Under the pieces are notes generated by a model, which worked only from the letters and a program-made list of their open reading frames with translations, had not been told where the DNA came from and made no database searches. A program made the position numbers and the translations under genes. DNA of 64,000 bases from Streptomyces formicae (GTDB taxonomy: Bacteria; Actinomycetota; Actinomycetes; Streptomycetales; Streptomycetaceae), in assembly GCF_022647665.1 (NCBI RefSeq), contig NZ_CP071872.1:310001-374000 (forward strand), given 5' to 3'. Numbering within the stretch: the first letter of the stretch is position 1; every line of letters starts with the position of its first letter. Positions 1-8,878 of this stretch are shown piece by piece.

Positions 1-1426
1 GCGAGATCCCCGCCGCGGCCCACGCCGCCGCCACCGCCTTGGGGAAGGCGCCGTGCAGCAGCACCGCGACACCGCCCAGCACCCAGATCGCCGGGAGCTG
101 CACCAGGGAGGCGCCGAGGATCGGGCCGAGATCCCGGCCGTAGCCGATGGCCAGGCCCGCGCCGCCGAGGAGCATCATGAGCACCGCCCCGCCGAAGGCG
201 ATGGCCAGGTGGCCCGCGGCCCACTGCACGCGCCCCACCGCCGCGGCGAGCAGCGGTTCGGCACGCTGGCCGGTCTCCTCGCCGTGCAGCCGCAGCACGG
301 ACTGGACGACGTACAACGCGGTCACCATGCCGATCATGCCGACCATCCCCGCGAGGAAGGCGTCCGTGAGGCCCTGCTGCCCGCCCATCCGCTCGATGAT
401 CTGACGGGTCCGCTCGCTGTCGCCGACGAGTTCGGTGGCGCCTTCGGTGATCGCGCCGAACATGACGCCGGTGGCCAGCAGCCCGACGCCCCAGCCGAGC
501 ACGCTCCCGCGCTGCAACCGCCAGGCGAGGCCGCCGACCGTGGCGAGCCGCCCGCTCGCCGGGCCCGGGCGGGTCGGCAGGAAGCTCATGCCGATGTCGC
601 GCCGCCCTGCCAGGTTGAAGGCCACGGCGCACTGCACCGCGATCGCGCCGGCGAAGAGCAGCAGCACCCACCAGCGTTCGCCGGCGAAGGAGCGCATGTT
701 CTCGGCCCAGCCGATGGGCGACAGCCAGGTCAGCACGGACGAGCCGTCGTCGGTCCCGGCGTCGCCCGCGGCGCGCATCACGAACGCCGCTCCGAGCACG
801 GCCGCGGTGAGGCCCTTGGCGAGCCGCGCGCTCTCGGTGAGCTGCGCGACGATACCCGCCATGGTGGCGAAGAGCATGCCTGCGCCGCCGATCACCAGCC
901 CGAGCGCGAGCGCGCCGCCCGCTCCCTCGCCCGCCAGGCCGGCGGCGATGACGAGGGCCACTCCCGCGTTGGCGACGAAGGCGGTGAGCAGCGCCGCGGT
1001 GAGCGGGGCGCGCCGCCCCACCATCGCCGAGGACAGCAGCTCCTGACGGCCGGTCTCCTCCTCCTCGCGGGTGTGCCGGATCACGATGATCAGGCTCATG
1101 ATCCCGGTCAGCAGCGCGCCGAAGGTGACGTACCGCCAGGCCACGAGGGCACCGACCGAGTCGCCGAAAGCCGGTCCGTACAGGGCGCGCAGCGAGCCGT
1201 TGGTGGCCATCGTGTGGACCAGTTCCGTCCGGTCGGCCGCCGTGGCGTAGAGGGTCCTGAGGGAGTTCGGGGCGCTGGTGATCACGCCGCCGGTGATCAG
1301 GACCCACAGCGGCAGCATGACCCGGTCGCGCCGCAGGGCGAGCCTGAGCAGCGCCCCCGTACCGGCCAGCGGCCGGGAGCCCCCGTCGCGCACGGCGAAG
1401 GTGCCGGTCTCCGCTACGGCGGTCAT
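1..1426 (-). CDS. ABC-2 type exporter permease, tetronasin-resistance type (3' end off window)
   Basis: The reverse-strand frame opens at ATG 1426 ([16 protein letters not shown]) and stays open to the left edge, so the C-terminus is missing. About 475 residues are visible, with long hydrophobic helices separated by short loops in two repeated halves. This matches the ABC permease family that exports polyketide antibiotics such as tetronasin, usually about 530 residues. The start overlaps the stop of the upstream ATPase gene by 4 bp (ATGA), so the two are translationally coupled and form one exporter in the cytoplasmic membrane. The substrate cannot be read from sequence. Control is probably by the divergent GbsR/MarR regulator. 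Open frames on the other strand here are GC-driven shadows. Confidence 0.85.
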   Translation of the reverse strand, partial: MTAVAETGTFAVRDGGSRPLAGTGALLRLALRRDRVMLPLWVLITGGVITSAPNSLRTLYATAADRTELVHTMATNGSLRALYGPAFGDSVGALVAWRYVTFGALLTGIMSLIIVIRHTREEEETGRQELLSSAMVGRRAPLTAALLTAFVANAGVALVIAAGLAGEGAGGALALGLVIGGAGMLFATMAGIVAQLTESARLAKGLTAAVLGAAFVMRAAGDAGTDDGSSVLTWLSPIGWAENMRSFAGERWWVLLLFAGAIAVQCAVAFNLAGRRDIGMSFLPTRPGPASGRLATVGGLAWRLQRGSVLGWGVGLLATGVMFGAITEGATELVGDSERTRQIIERMGGQQGLTDAFLAGMVGMIGMVTALYVVQSVLRLHGEETGQRAEPLLAAAVGRVQWAAGHLAIAFGGAVLMMLLGGAGLAIGYGRDLGPILGASLVQLPAIWVLGGVAVLLHGAFPKAVAAAWAAAGIS

Positions 1427-2361
1427 CGCGCCATCGCCTCTTCCGGGCCCGCCGCGCGTACGTCGTCCTGGTAGTGGCGCAGGAACAGCTCCTCCAGGGT
1501 GGGCGGGGTGCTGGTCAGCGACCGGATCCCGGACTCGGTCAGGCTCCTCAGGACCGCGTCCAGCTTGTCCGTGTCGACCTGGAGCTTCACGCGCCTGCCC
1601 TGACCGCCCTCGATCGTCTGCACGGCGACGTCGTGCACACCGGGCAGACGGCCGAGTCCGTCGGGCGCGCCCGCGAGTTCGGCGGTCACGCTCGTACGGG
1701 TCAGGTGGCGCAGGTCGGCGAGCGTGCCGGTCTCCACGGTGACGCCCTTGCGGATGATGCTGACGCGGTCGCACAGCGCCTCGACCTCGCTCAGCACATG
1801 GCTGGAGAGCAGGATCGTCCGGCCGCGTTCGCGCTCCTCGGCGACGCAGCTCTGGAAGACCTCCTCCATCAGCGGGTCGAGGCCGCTGGTCGGCTCGTCG
1901 AGGATGAGCAGGTCGACGTCGGAGGCGAAGGCGGCGACGAGGGCGACCTTCTGCCGGTTGCCCTTCGAGTACGTACGCCCCTTCTTGGTGGGGTCGAGTT
2001 CGAACCGCTCGACCAGCCGGTTCCGCCGCGCCTTGTCGAGGCCGCCGCGGAGCCGTCCGTAGAGGTCGATGACCTCTCCGCCGGAGAGGTTGCGCCAGAG
2101 CGTCACGTCTCCGGGGACGTACGCGACCCGCCGGTGTAGCTCGACGGCGTCCTTCCAGGGGTCCTTGCCGAGCAGCTGGGCGGCGCCGGAGTCGGCGCGC
2201 AGCAGGCCCAGGAGGACCCGGATGGTGGTGGACTTCCCCGCGCCGTTGGGCCCGAGGAAGCCGTGGACCTCGCCCGTCTCGACGGTGAGGTCGAGACCGT
2301 CCAGTGCGTGCGTCCGCCCGAACGACTTGTGCAGTCCGGAGACGGTGATTGCCTTCGTCAT
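1423..2361 (-). CDS. ABC transporter ATP-binding protein, drug exporter type
   Basis: This 312-residue protein is the energising subunit of the exporter encoded just downstream. Walker A is GPNGAGKST (about residues 37-45), the degenerate signature is [12 protein letters not shown] (about 135-146) and Walker B with D-loop is [12 protein letters not shown] (about 155-166). The last 90 residues form the C-terminal extension typical of DrrA/CcmA-like antibiotic ATPases. ATG 2361 begins [15 protein letters not shown], where the ABC fold normally starts. The gene is first in a two-gene operon and faces the regulator at 2451 across a 90-bp region holding a palindrome. It probably pumps a hydrophobic drug or polyketide outward; the substrate is unknown. 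Confidence 0.92.
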   Translation of the reverse strand: MTKAITVSGLHKSFGRTHALDGLDLTVETGEVHGFLGPNGAGKSTTIRVLLGLLRADSGAAQLLGKDPWKDAVELHRRVAYVPGDVTLWRNLSGGEVIDLYGRLRGGLDKARRNRLVERFELDPTKKGRTYSKGNRQKVALVAAFASDVDLLILDEPTSGLDPLMEEVFQSCVAEERERGRTILLSSHVLSEVEALCDRVSIIRKGVTVETGTLADLRHLTRTSVTAELAGAPDGLGRLPGVHDVAVQTIEGGQGRRVKLQVDTDKLDAVLRSLTESGIRSLTSTPPTLEELFLRHYQDDVRAAGPEEAMAR

Positions 2362-2380
2362 GATTCAGAACGTACGGTAC

Positions 2381-2398
2381 CTTCACAAAATTGTGAAG
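2381..2398. promoter_or_regulatory. 18-bp palindrome between exporter and GbsR/MarR gene
   Basis: The sequence CTTCACAA-AA-TTGTGAAG has perfect 8-bp arms and a 2-bp centre. It is a markedly AT-rich island in a GC-rich region and lies midway between divergent starts at 2361 and 2451. Size and symmetry suit a dimeric winged-helix MarR/GbsR repressor. The inference is that the regulator controls itself and the exporter from this site. Confidence 0.6.
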
Positions 2399-2450
2399 TT
2401 AAGGAAGCGTATAAACTTGGCGCGGGGCCGTGAACAGGGGAGATGATCCG

Positions 2451-2954
2451 GTGGTGACTGAGCAGACCGAGCGGAAGCCGGACGAAGGGGCGGTGTCCGA
2501 TTTCGTCGAGCGCTTCGCCGCGCAGTTCGTCGAGGCGGGCGTCGCCCGGATGCCGTCCCGCGTCTTCGCCGCCCTGATCGCCTCCGAATCCGGAGTGATG
2601 ACCTCCGCCGAGCTGAGCGAGCAGCTCAAGGTCAGCCCGGCCGCCGTCTCCGGCGCGGTCCGCTACCTCGCCCAGGTCAACATGGTCTCCCGGGAACGCG
2701 AACCGGGCTCCCGGCGCGAGCGCTACCGCGTGGCCAACAACCAGTGGTACGAGGCCCTGGCCAACCGCGACCAGCTCCTGCGGGCCTGGGAGGACACCTT
2801 CCGCGACGGGATCGCCAAGCTCGGTGCCGACACGGGGGCCGGGCGCAGGCTGGCGGAGACGCTCGCGTTCTTCGAGTTCCTGGAGGGCGAGCTGGCCGGG
2901 ATGATGGAGCGCTGGCGCAAGCTGCGCGCGGAGCAGTTCGGCACGGGCACCTGA
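2451..2954 (+). CDS. GbsR/MarR family transcriptional regulator
   Basis: A winged-helix regulator of about 167 residues. The DNA-binding part is at residues 40-90 (TSAELSEQLKVSPAAVSGAV is the recognition helix-turn-helix). A C-terminal helical region, DTGAGRRLAETLAFFEFLEG, probably mediates dimerisation. I prefer GTG 2451 (or GTG 2454) because GGGGAG at 2437-2442 sits 8 bp ahead. An in-frame GTG at 2430 would add seven residues but has no ribosome site. Such proteins commonly repress a divergent ABC exporter and are released by its drug substrate, which fits the exporter on the other strand and the palindrome between them. Confidence 0.88.
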   Translation: MVTEQTERKPDEGAVSDFVERFAAQFVEAGVARMPSRVFAALIASESGVMTSAELSEQLKVSPAAVSGAVRYLAQVNMVSREREPGSRRERYRVANNQWYEALANRDQLLRAWEDTFRDGIAKLGADTGAGRRLAETLAFFEFLEGELAGMMERWRKLRAEQFGTGT

Positions 2955-2960
2955 CGCGTC

Positions 2961-2990
2961 GGGGCCGTACCGCTCCTGCGGTACGGCCCC
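2961..2990. terminator. Bidirectional hairpin terminator
   Basis: Perfect 13-bp arms (GGGGCCGTACCGC and its complement) around the loop TCCT lie between the convergent ends of the regulator at 2954 and the permease at 2998. No T-run follows, which is usual in high-GC actinobacteria. Confidence 0.7.
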
Positions 2991-2997
2991 GGCCCTG

Positions 2998-4200
2998 TCA
3001 CGGCGTCGCCAGCGCCTCCGTCGGAGAGAGGCGTGCGGCCCGGATCGCCGGATAGAGCCCGGCCAGCGCGCCGATGGCGATGGTGGCACCGACCCCGCCG
3101 AGCACCGCCCACGGCGGTACGACGGCGGGCCACCCCTGGTAGACGGCGTAGCCCGCGGTGACCGCGGTGCCCAGCAGCGCGCCCCCGGCCCCGCCCAGCG
3201 CGGAGAGCAGCAGCGACTCCGCGAGGAACTGGGTGCGGATCTGGCCCCTGGTGGCGCCGAGCGAGCGGCGCAGGCCGATCTCGGCGCGGCGCTCCAGCAC
3301 CGAGATGACCATGGTGTTGGCCACCCCCACCCCGCCGACCAGCAGCGCCACCGCGCCCAGGCCGAGCAGCAGCCCGGTGAACGCCTCACCGGCGGCCTGC
3401 TGGGCGGCGAGCGCGTCGGACGGGCGCGAGACGTCGACCTCGTTGGGCGCCTCCGGGCTCGCCGTCGCGCCCAGTACCGAGCGGACCGACTCCACCTGGG
3501 ACTCGTCCGAGCGGGTGTAGACCGTGGTCGGGTGGCCGTCGAAGCCCAGCACCGACTCCGCGGCGGGCCAGCCGGTCAGGGCCGCGCTGTCCAGCTCGGG
3601 CGCGAGCGGCGCCGGTTCGAGGATGCCGATGACCGTGAACCACTCACCGCCGACGAGGACCCGGATCTGCGGCCCGGCCTTGGTCACTCCGAGCCGCTCG
3701 GCCGCCTCCGCGCCCAGCACCACCGCCGGGTACCCGCCGGTGGCACCGTTGAGCCAGGTGCCGCTGCGGACCGTGGCTCCCACCGTCTCCAGCAGGTCGG
3801 TGCGTACGGCGTAGGCGGCGATGCCGCCGGTCTGCGATGCGGGGATCCGGTCCGTGCGGTAGACCTTCGCGTCGCTGATCCGCCCGATCGCCGACACCGA
3901 GTCCACCGGACCGATCCGCTCGATCATCGCCTCGGCCGTCATCGGCAGCCTTGCCTCCTCGCCCAGCAGCGTCCGGCCGGGCGCGACGGTGAGCAGATTG
4001 GTGCCCAACGCCGCGAGCGTACGGTCGAGTTCGGCGCGCGACGAGGACGAGATGCCGACCACCGCGACCATCGCCGCGATGCCGATGGCGATGCCGAGCG
4101 CGGACAGGAACGCCCGCATCGGCCGGGTGCGCAGCCCGACGCCGCCCACCCGTACGACATCGCGCGGCCGCAGCCGGGCCGGCTGAAGGACGGCCGCCAT
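2998..4200 (-). CDS. MacB-type ABC transporter permease (FtsX domain)
   Basis: A 400-residue membrane protein with one N-terminal helix (RAFLSALGIAIGIAAMVAVV, about residues 30-50), a large extracytoplasmic MacB_PCD domain (about 55-275) and three C-terminal helices of the FtsX fold (about 280-390). It is the last gene of a four-gene export operon; its ATG at 4200 shares a base with the ATPase stop (TGATG), and a GTG one codon earlier is possible. MacB-type systems use a periplasmic adaptor in Gram-negatives. Here they probably act on extracytoplasmic peptides, lipoproteins or drugs. The adaptor and lipoprotein upstream support a single export machine. Confidence 0.88.
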   Translation of the reverse strand: MAAVLQPARLRPRDVVRVGGVGLRTRPMRAFLSALGIAIGIAAMVAVVGISSSSRAELDRTLAALGTNLLTVAPGRTLLGEEARLPMTAEAMIERIGPVDSVSAIGRISDAKVYRTDRIPASQTGGIAAYAVRTDLLETVGATVRSGTWLNGATGGYPAVVLGAEAAERLGVTKAGPQIRVLVGGEWFTVIGILEPAPLAPELDSAALTGWPAAESVLGFDGHPTTVYTRSDESQVESVRSVLGATASPEAPNEVDVSRPSDALAAQQAAGEAFTGLLLGLGAVALLVGGVGVANTMVISVLERRAEIGLRRSLGATRGQIRTQFLAESLLLSALGGAGGALLGTAVTAGYAVYQGWPAVVPPWAVLGGVGATIAIGALAGLYPAIRAARLSPTEALATP

Positions 4201-4889
4201 CACACCACCCCCAGTACGGCGGGGCGTTGGACCGCGTCGGCGACCACCCGGCCGTCCCGCATCCGCACCTGCCGGGGCAGGCTCGCGGCGATCTCCCGGT
4301 CGTGCGTGATGATCACGACCGTGGTGCCGCCGGCGTGCAGTTCGCGCAGCAGCGCCATCACCCCGGCGCCCGAGACGGAGTCCAGGGCGCCGGTCGGCTC
4401 GTCGGCGAGGAGCAGCGGGGGCTCCCCGGCCACGGCCCTCGCGATGGCGACCCGCTGCTTCTCGCCTCCCGACAGTTCGTGCGGCTCGTGGTCCATGCGG
4501 TGGGCGAGACCGACCCGTTCCAGTGCGGCGGCCGCGCGCCGGCGGCGTTCGCCCGGCCGCAGTCCGCAGTAGAGGAGGCCGTCGGCCACGTTGTCCAGCG
4601 CCGTGGTGCCGGCGGCGAGGTGGAAGTGCTGGAAGACGAAGCCGATCGTGCGCGCCCGCAGCGCGGAGAGCCGGTTGTCCTTGAGGGCTCCCACGTCGTG
4701 GCCGTCGATGCGCACGGTCCCCGACGAGGGCCGGTCGAGCGTGCCGATGATGTTCAGCATCGTCGACTTGCCCGAGCCGGACGGGCCGACGATGGCCGCC
4801 AGTTCACCGCGGCGGATCTCCAGCGAGACGCCGTCGAGGGCGGCGACTCCGCCGGGGTAGACCTTGGTCGCATCCGTCAGGGAGATCAT
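4200..4889 (-). CDS. MacB/LolD-type ABC transporter ATP-binding protein
   Basis: A 229-residue ABC ATPase: Walker [10 protein letters not shown] (about residues 38-46), Q-loop FVFQHFHL, signature [17 protein letters not shown], Walker [13 protein letters not shown] and H-loop IITHD. These match the LolD/MacB-N class that partners FtsX-fold permeases. ATG 4889 ([14 protein letters not shown]) overlaps the adaptor stop by 4 bp and the end overlaps the permease start, so adaptor, ATPase and permease are translationally coupled. A longer open frame runs upstream to 5492 but encodes an Arg-rich shadow of the adaptor gene, so the ABC start at 4889 is right. Confidence 0.92.
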   Translation of the reverse strand: MISLTDATKVYPGGVAALDGVSLEIRRGELAAIVGPSGSGKSTMLNIIGTLDRPSSGTVRIDGHDVGALKDNRLSALRARTIGFVFQHFHLAAGTTALDNVADGLLYCGLRPGERRRRAAAALERVGLAHRMDHEPHELSGGEKQRVAIARAVAGEPPLLLADEPTGALDSVSGAGVMALLRELHAGGTTVVIITHDREIAASLPRQVRMRDGRVVADAVQRPAVLGVV

Positions 4890-6108
4890 TCCGGCATCCC
4901 CACGGTCATGCCCTCGGTGATCCCGTCCCCGGAGATCTCGACGCGGCCGTCGGCGAAGAGGCCGGTGTCGACGGGGACGTAACGCGTGGCCGTGCCCTCG
5001 ACGGCCTCCACGCCGTAACCGCCCTCCTGGAGTGCGATCAGCGCGGCGACCGGGACGGTGAGCACGTCCTTGCGCTCCTCGGCCGTGAAGGAGACGTCGA
5101 CGGAGGCGAGGGCGAAGGCGGCCGCCGCCTTCCGGCCCTTCCCGGCGTCCAGTTCGACGATGGTCTCGATCCTCGTCTCCGGCTCGGTGTCCTGGCCGCC
5201 CTCGCCCGGCTCGATCACGGTGGACACCTCGACGACCGTGCCCTCGGCGCTCGTACCGTCCGGGAAGGCGACGGCGACCTTGGCGCCCTTCTTCGCCAGC
5301 CGCTGGTCGGCGACGTCGAGTGCGGCGGTGACGACCTGGTCGGTGCCGGTGTACGAGAGCACCTTGCCGCCCGGACCCGCCGCATCGCCCTCCGCGGCCG
5401 CCAGGCTGTCGATGCGTACGGCGGCCGGCGCGAACACCACCCGGCCGAGCTCGACGGCGCCGGTCTCGGGCAGGCCCTGGTCCTCCTGCCACTCCTCGAC
5501 CGCGTCGGCGGTGGCGTCGGTGAACTCCTCGTCGACGGTGAAGCCGGTGTGGCCGAGTGCGGCGAGGTTCCGCTCCAGCTGCTCGACGTCGGGCCCTTCC
5601 GTGCCGGTCTTCAACGCGCGATACGCGGGCACCGAGCCGTACATCAGCGTGACGGGCTTGTTGTCGACCTTGTAGAGCGGCTTGCCGCGGGTGATCCTGT
5701 CTCCGCTCGCGGGCAGTTGGGTGAGCGTGCCGGGCACGCGGGAGCCGAGGCCGGTGGCCGGACCGTAGCCGAGTTCGCCGTCGGCGCTCTGGGTGTCCTT
5801 GAGCGTCCGGCGGTGACCTCGGCGGTGCTCGGCGGCAGTGCGGCCGCCGGATCCGTACCGGCGTCCCGGCCGTCGATGCCGATGCCGATGCCGAGCGTGG
5901 CGGCGGTGGCCGCGCCGGCGGCGGCGAGGACGAGGAGGGCGACGGCGATCTTCCTGCCCCGGCCCTTGCGGCCGCGCCGGAGGCGGGGCTCCGAGGCGGC
6001 CGCGCCGCTTCCGGCCAAGTGGCTGTCGGGAGAGTGGCTTTCGGCGGAGTTGCCCCCGCTGGAGTTGTCCTCGGTGGAGTTGCCGTCGACGGTCGGTGCG
6101 CTCGTCAC
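4886..6108 (-). pseudogene. Efflux adaptor with peptidoglycan-binding-like domain, frameshifted
   Basis: The protein is split over two frames. The first, from GTG 6108 ([15 protein letters not shown]), has a basic stretch and one membrane helix ([20 protein letters not shown]) and runs to about 5812. The second carries the rest: [15 protein letters not shown], a lipoyl-like region, a peptidoglycan-binding-1-like segment ([19 protein letters not shown]) and an HlyD/MacA-type beta-barrel end. One extra base near GTCACC (5802-5816) would restore a protein of about 407 residues, typical of actinobacterial adaptors. The reading is a single-base deletion, real or a sequencing error. The start overlaps the lipoprotein stop (GTGA) and the end overlaps the ATPase start, so it belongs to the export operon. 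Confidence 0.75.
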
Positions 6109-6644
6109 TGGGCGCCGCCCTTGCCCTCGCCCCGGAGGATCTTCTCGCACTCCTTCTGCGCCTTCGGGAAGTCCGGGTCCTCGCCGATCTTCTTGTCGAT
6201 CCTGATCCCGCCCTGGCCGGGCTCGGGGTCGGGCATGTCGACGCCGTTCCTGCGCATGCACTCGGCGAACTCCTGGGCCTTCTTCTCCATCTCCGGGCCG
6301 GGCCGCTTGCCCTCACCCATCGGGGAGTACTGCTTGCAGGCATCCATGGCCGCCTGCCGGTCCGCCTCGCTGAGGCCCTCCTGCTTCCTCATCATGATCT
6401 TGCCGTCGACCGGGTCCTCCATGTCGACGCCGTGTTCGCGCATGCACTGCGCGAACTTGAGCCCCTTCTCCTCCTGGCTCAGGTCCGAGGCGGCGCTGCT
6501 GTCGCCGGCCGGCTTCTTCGCCCCGCCGGCCGAGGCGACCTCGCTGCCCCCGCCGTCCGAGCCACAGCCCGTCAGGGCCAGGGTGAGCACCACGGGTATC
6601 GCCGCGAACACACCCAGGGTCCGCCTCTTCGTCGGCCTCTTCAT
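6105..6644 (-). CDS. Lipoprotein with two Cys-Met repeat motifs, export operon
   Basis: A 179-residue lipoprotein: Lys/Arg-rich N-terminus, hydrophobic core and lipobox LTGC with Cys27. The mature part holds a duplicated motif, FAQCMREHGVDMEDP and FAECMRRNGVDMPDP. Each is followed by a second conserved Cys (MDACKQYSP and QKECEKIL), suggesting two disulfide- or metal-binding modules. ATG 6644 is chosen because GGAGGAG precedes it by 7 bp; the longer frame to 6746 lacks a site. It is first in the operon with adaptor, ATPase and permease. A sensor or substrate-receiving role is likely, but the exact function is unknown. Confidence 0.8.
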   Translation of the reverse strand: MKRPTKRRTLGVFAAIPVVLTLALTGCGSDGGGSEVASAGGAKKPAGDSSAASDLSQEEKGLKFAQCMREHGVDMEDPVDGKIMMRKQEGLSEADRQAAMDACKQYSPMGEGKRPGPEMEKKAQEFAECMRRNGVDMPDPEPGQGGIRIDKKIGEDPDFPKAQKECEKILRGEGKGGAQ

Positions 6645-6728
6645 CGCCGTCTCCTCCCACCGGCCGGACCTGCTCCGGCCGCCGGGCAGCGATGCAACGC
6701 GGCGGGGCGTTTCGACACCGTTTCCACC

Positions 6729-6749
6729 GGAGCTAACAGGGAGCAAACA
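6729..6749 (+). promoter_or_regulatory. 11-bp-period direct repeat upstream of two-component genes
   Basis: GGAGCTAACA (6729-6738) and GGAGCAAACA (6740-6749) match at 9 of 10 bases with an 11-bp period, the geometry of OmpR-family regulator sites. They lie between the export operon starting at 6644 and the response regulator starting at 6802. The inference is that the encoded regulator binds here to control one or both units. Confidence 0.4.
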
Positions 6750-6801
6750 CCGCGTCGGTCACGATGTGCCGGGCGCGAACCGGGAGAGGACGGACAGACA
6801 G

Positions 6802-7458
6802 GTGCGGGTGCTGGTGGTGGAGGACGAGCCGATGCTCGCCGAGGCGATAGCGGAGTGGCTGCGTGACGACGCGCACGCCGTCGACGTCGCGCTCGACGGC
6901 GGGGCGGCGCTGGAGCGGATCGCGGTCAACGACTACGACGTGGTCGTGCTCGACCGGGACCTGCCCGTGGTGCACGGCGACGACGTCTGCCGCGAGCTCG
7001 TCGGCTCCGAGTCGGCCGCGCGGGTGCTGATGCTCACCGCGGCGGCCGAGATCAGCGACCGCGTCACCGGCCTCTCGCTGGGCGCCGACGACTATCTGCC
7101 CAAGCCCTTCGCCTTTCCCGAGCTCGCCGCCCGCGTCCAGGCGCTGGGCCGCCGCGCCCGCCCGGCCGCCCCGCCCGTGCTGCGCCGGGCAGGCATCACC
7201 CTCGACCCGGCGCGCCGCGAGGTCTTCCGGGACGGGCGGTACGTCCCGCTGTCCCGCAAGGAGTTCGCCGTACTCGACGAACTGCTGCGCGCCGACGGGG
7301 CCGTGGTCTCCGCCGAGCGCCTGCTGGAGAAGGCGTGGGACGAGCACACCGACCCGTTCACCGGGGTGGTGCGGCTCACCATCCTCAAGCTGCGCCGCAA
7401 GCTGGACGATCCGCCGGTCGTCGAGACCGTGACGGGAGTGGGGTACCGGATCCCGTGA
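6802..7458 (+). CDS. OmpR-family response regulator
   Basis: A 218-residue DNA-binding response regulator. Its receiver domain (1-115) has the acidic pocket VVEDE (5-9), phospho-acceptor Asp in VVVLDRDLP (about residue 51), the Thr switch MLTAA (about 79) and the Lys in YLPKPF (about 101). A winged-helix output domain follows (about 125-215, SRKEFAVLDELLRADG ... VRLTILKLRRKL). GTG 6802 starts MRVLVVEDEP after GGGAGAGGA; longer upstream frames are not typical. The stop overlaps the kinase start by 4 bp. It probably senses envelope or drug stress with the kinase and controls the divergent export operon. Confidence 0.93.
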   Translation: MRVLVVEDEPMLAEAIAEWLRDDAHAVDVALDGGAALERIAVNDYDVVVLDRDLPVVHGDDVCRELVGSESAARVLMLTAAAEISDRVTGLSLGADDYLPKPFAFPELAARVQALGRRARPAAPPVLRRAGITLDPARREVFRDGRYVPLSRKEFAVLDELLRADGAVVSAERLLEKAWDEHTDPFTGVVRLTILKLRRKLDDPPVVETVTGVGYRIP

Positions 7459-8813
7459 GCGCTCTTCGCCCCCGGCGCCCGGGCCTTCTGCGCCGCCCCC
7501 GCCGCCCGCGCTTTCTGCGCCGCCCCCGCCGCTTCACGCTGCGGGCCCGGCTCACCCTCATATACGGCGGCCTGTTCTTCGTCGCGGGCGTCGTCCTCCT
7601 CGGCGTCACCTATGCGCTCTTCAGCCAGCAGCTCGCCCAGTCCGAGCCGAAGTTCCTGGCCCGGATCGACGGCAAGGCCAAGGGCGGCCTGCTCCCCCCG
7701 ATCACCCAGGACCCGAAGCAGGACCCGAAGAAGGACCCGCAGAAGGCACCGAAGGGGAAGCGGCAGACGATCGTCATCTCGAAGGGCGGCGACGTGCTCA
7801 CCGGCGACGACGCCGTGCGCTGGATGGAGAACGAACGCAACCAGCTCTACGACGCCGCGACCACCTCGCTGCTGGCCCAGGGCGGCATCGCGCTCGTGAT
7901 CGTCGGCGGCGCCGCGGCGGGCTTCGGCTGGCTCGTCGCGGGCCGCGTCCTCGCCCCGCTGCACCGGGTCACCGACACGGCCCGGCGGATAGCCGACTCG
8001 CGCGTCGCCGACCGCGGCCTGCACGAGCGCATCGCCCTGCGCGGCCCGGTCGACGAGGTCAAGGACCTGGCCGACACCTTCGACACCATGGTCGAGCGGC
8101 TCGACCGGTCCTTCGACGGCCAGCGCCGCTTCGTCGCCAACGCCTCGCACGAGCTGCGCACCCCGCTCACCCTCGGCCGCGCCCTGGTCGAGGTGGCCAT
8201 GCACCGCAGGACGGCGTCCCCGGACGTCAAGCAGCTCGGCGAGAACCTGCTGGAGATCAACTCCCGCCACGAGCGGCTCATCAACGGCCTCCTGCTGCTC
8301 GCTGACTCCGAGAACGAGCTCACCGACCGCCGCCCGGTCGACCTCGCCGACGTGGTCGAGCATGTGGTCGCCCAGACCGCCCCGGAGGCGAAGAAGTCCG
8401 GGATCGCCGTTCACGACACCGCCGGCGAGGCGCCCACCACGGGTGACGCGCTGCTGCTGGAGCGGCTGGTGCACAACCTCGTCGAGAACGGCATCCGCCA
8501 CAACACCGGCGACGGCGGCTGGGTACGGATCACCAGCCGCACCCGGGACGACGACCTCGTCGAGATCGAGGTGAGCAACACGGGCCCGGTGGTGCCGCCC
8601 TACGACATCCCGGCCCTCTTCGAGCCGTTCCGCCGCCTCGGCGCCGACCGCCTGGTCACCGCCAAGGGCGCCGGACTCGGCCTCTCCATCGTCCGCTCGG
8701 TCACCCGCGCCCACGCCGGCGAGGTCACGGCCCGCCCCCGTGAGGGCGGCGGCCTGGTGGTGACGGTCAGCCTGCCGCTCAGCACCCTGGACCGCCTCCT
8801 CGTCCCGGACTGA
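7455..8813 (+). CDS. Sensor histidine kinase (HAMP, HisKA, HATPase_c)
   Basis: A 452-residue membrane sensor kinase. After an Arg/Pro-rich tail it has helix 1 (LIYGGLFFVAGVVLLGVTYA, about residues 35-55), an extracytoplasmic loop with a Lys/Pro/Gln-rich stretch, helix 2 (GGIALVIVGGAAAGFGWLVA), HAMP, the H-box NASHELRTPLT (His near 231), N-box NLVENGIRHN and G-box GAGLGLSIV. GTG 7455 overlaps the regulator stop (GTGA). The N-terminal tail is built from a 27-bp imperfect direct repeat (7486-7505 and 7513-7532) encoding LRRPRRP twice, an unusual basic extension that may affect topology. It partners the preceding response regulator. Confidence 0.92.
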   Translation: MSALRPRRPGLLRRPRRPRFLRRPRRFTLRARLTLIYGGLFFVAGVVLLGVTYALFSQQLAQSEPKFLARIDGKAKGGLLPPITQDPKQDPKKDPQKAPKGKRQTIVISKGGDVLTGDDAVRWMENERNQLYDAATTSLLAQGGIALVIVGGAAAGFGWLVAGRVLAPLHRVTDTARRIADSRVADRGLHERIALRGPVDEVKDLADTFDTMVERLDRSFDGQRRFVANASHELRTPLTLGRALVEVAMHRRTASPDVKQLGENLLEINSRHERLINGLLLLADSENELTDRRPVDLADVVEHVVAQTAPEAKKSGIAVHDTAGEAPTTGDALLLERLVHNLVENGIRHNTGDGGWVRITSRTRDDDLVEIEVSNTGPVVPPYDIPALFEPFRRLGADRLVTAKGAGLGLSIVRSVTRAHAGEVTARPREGGGLVVTVSLPLSTLDRLLVPD

Positions 8814-8878
8814 CGCGGCCCCGGCAGGCGCAGCCGCTCCAGGGATTCCTTCCGGCCCGGCAGCCGGAGGGCTACGGG

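Noticed and set aside
53..1474. Long forward open frame of 473 codons rich in His, Gly, Arg and Pro
   Set aside because: It is antisense to the ABC permease, which shows real membrane-protein residues; the forward frame is a GC-codon shadow.
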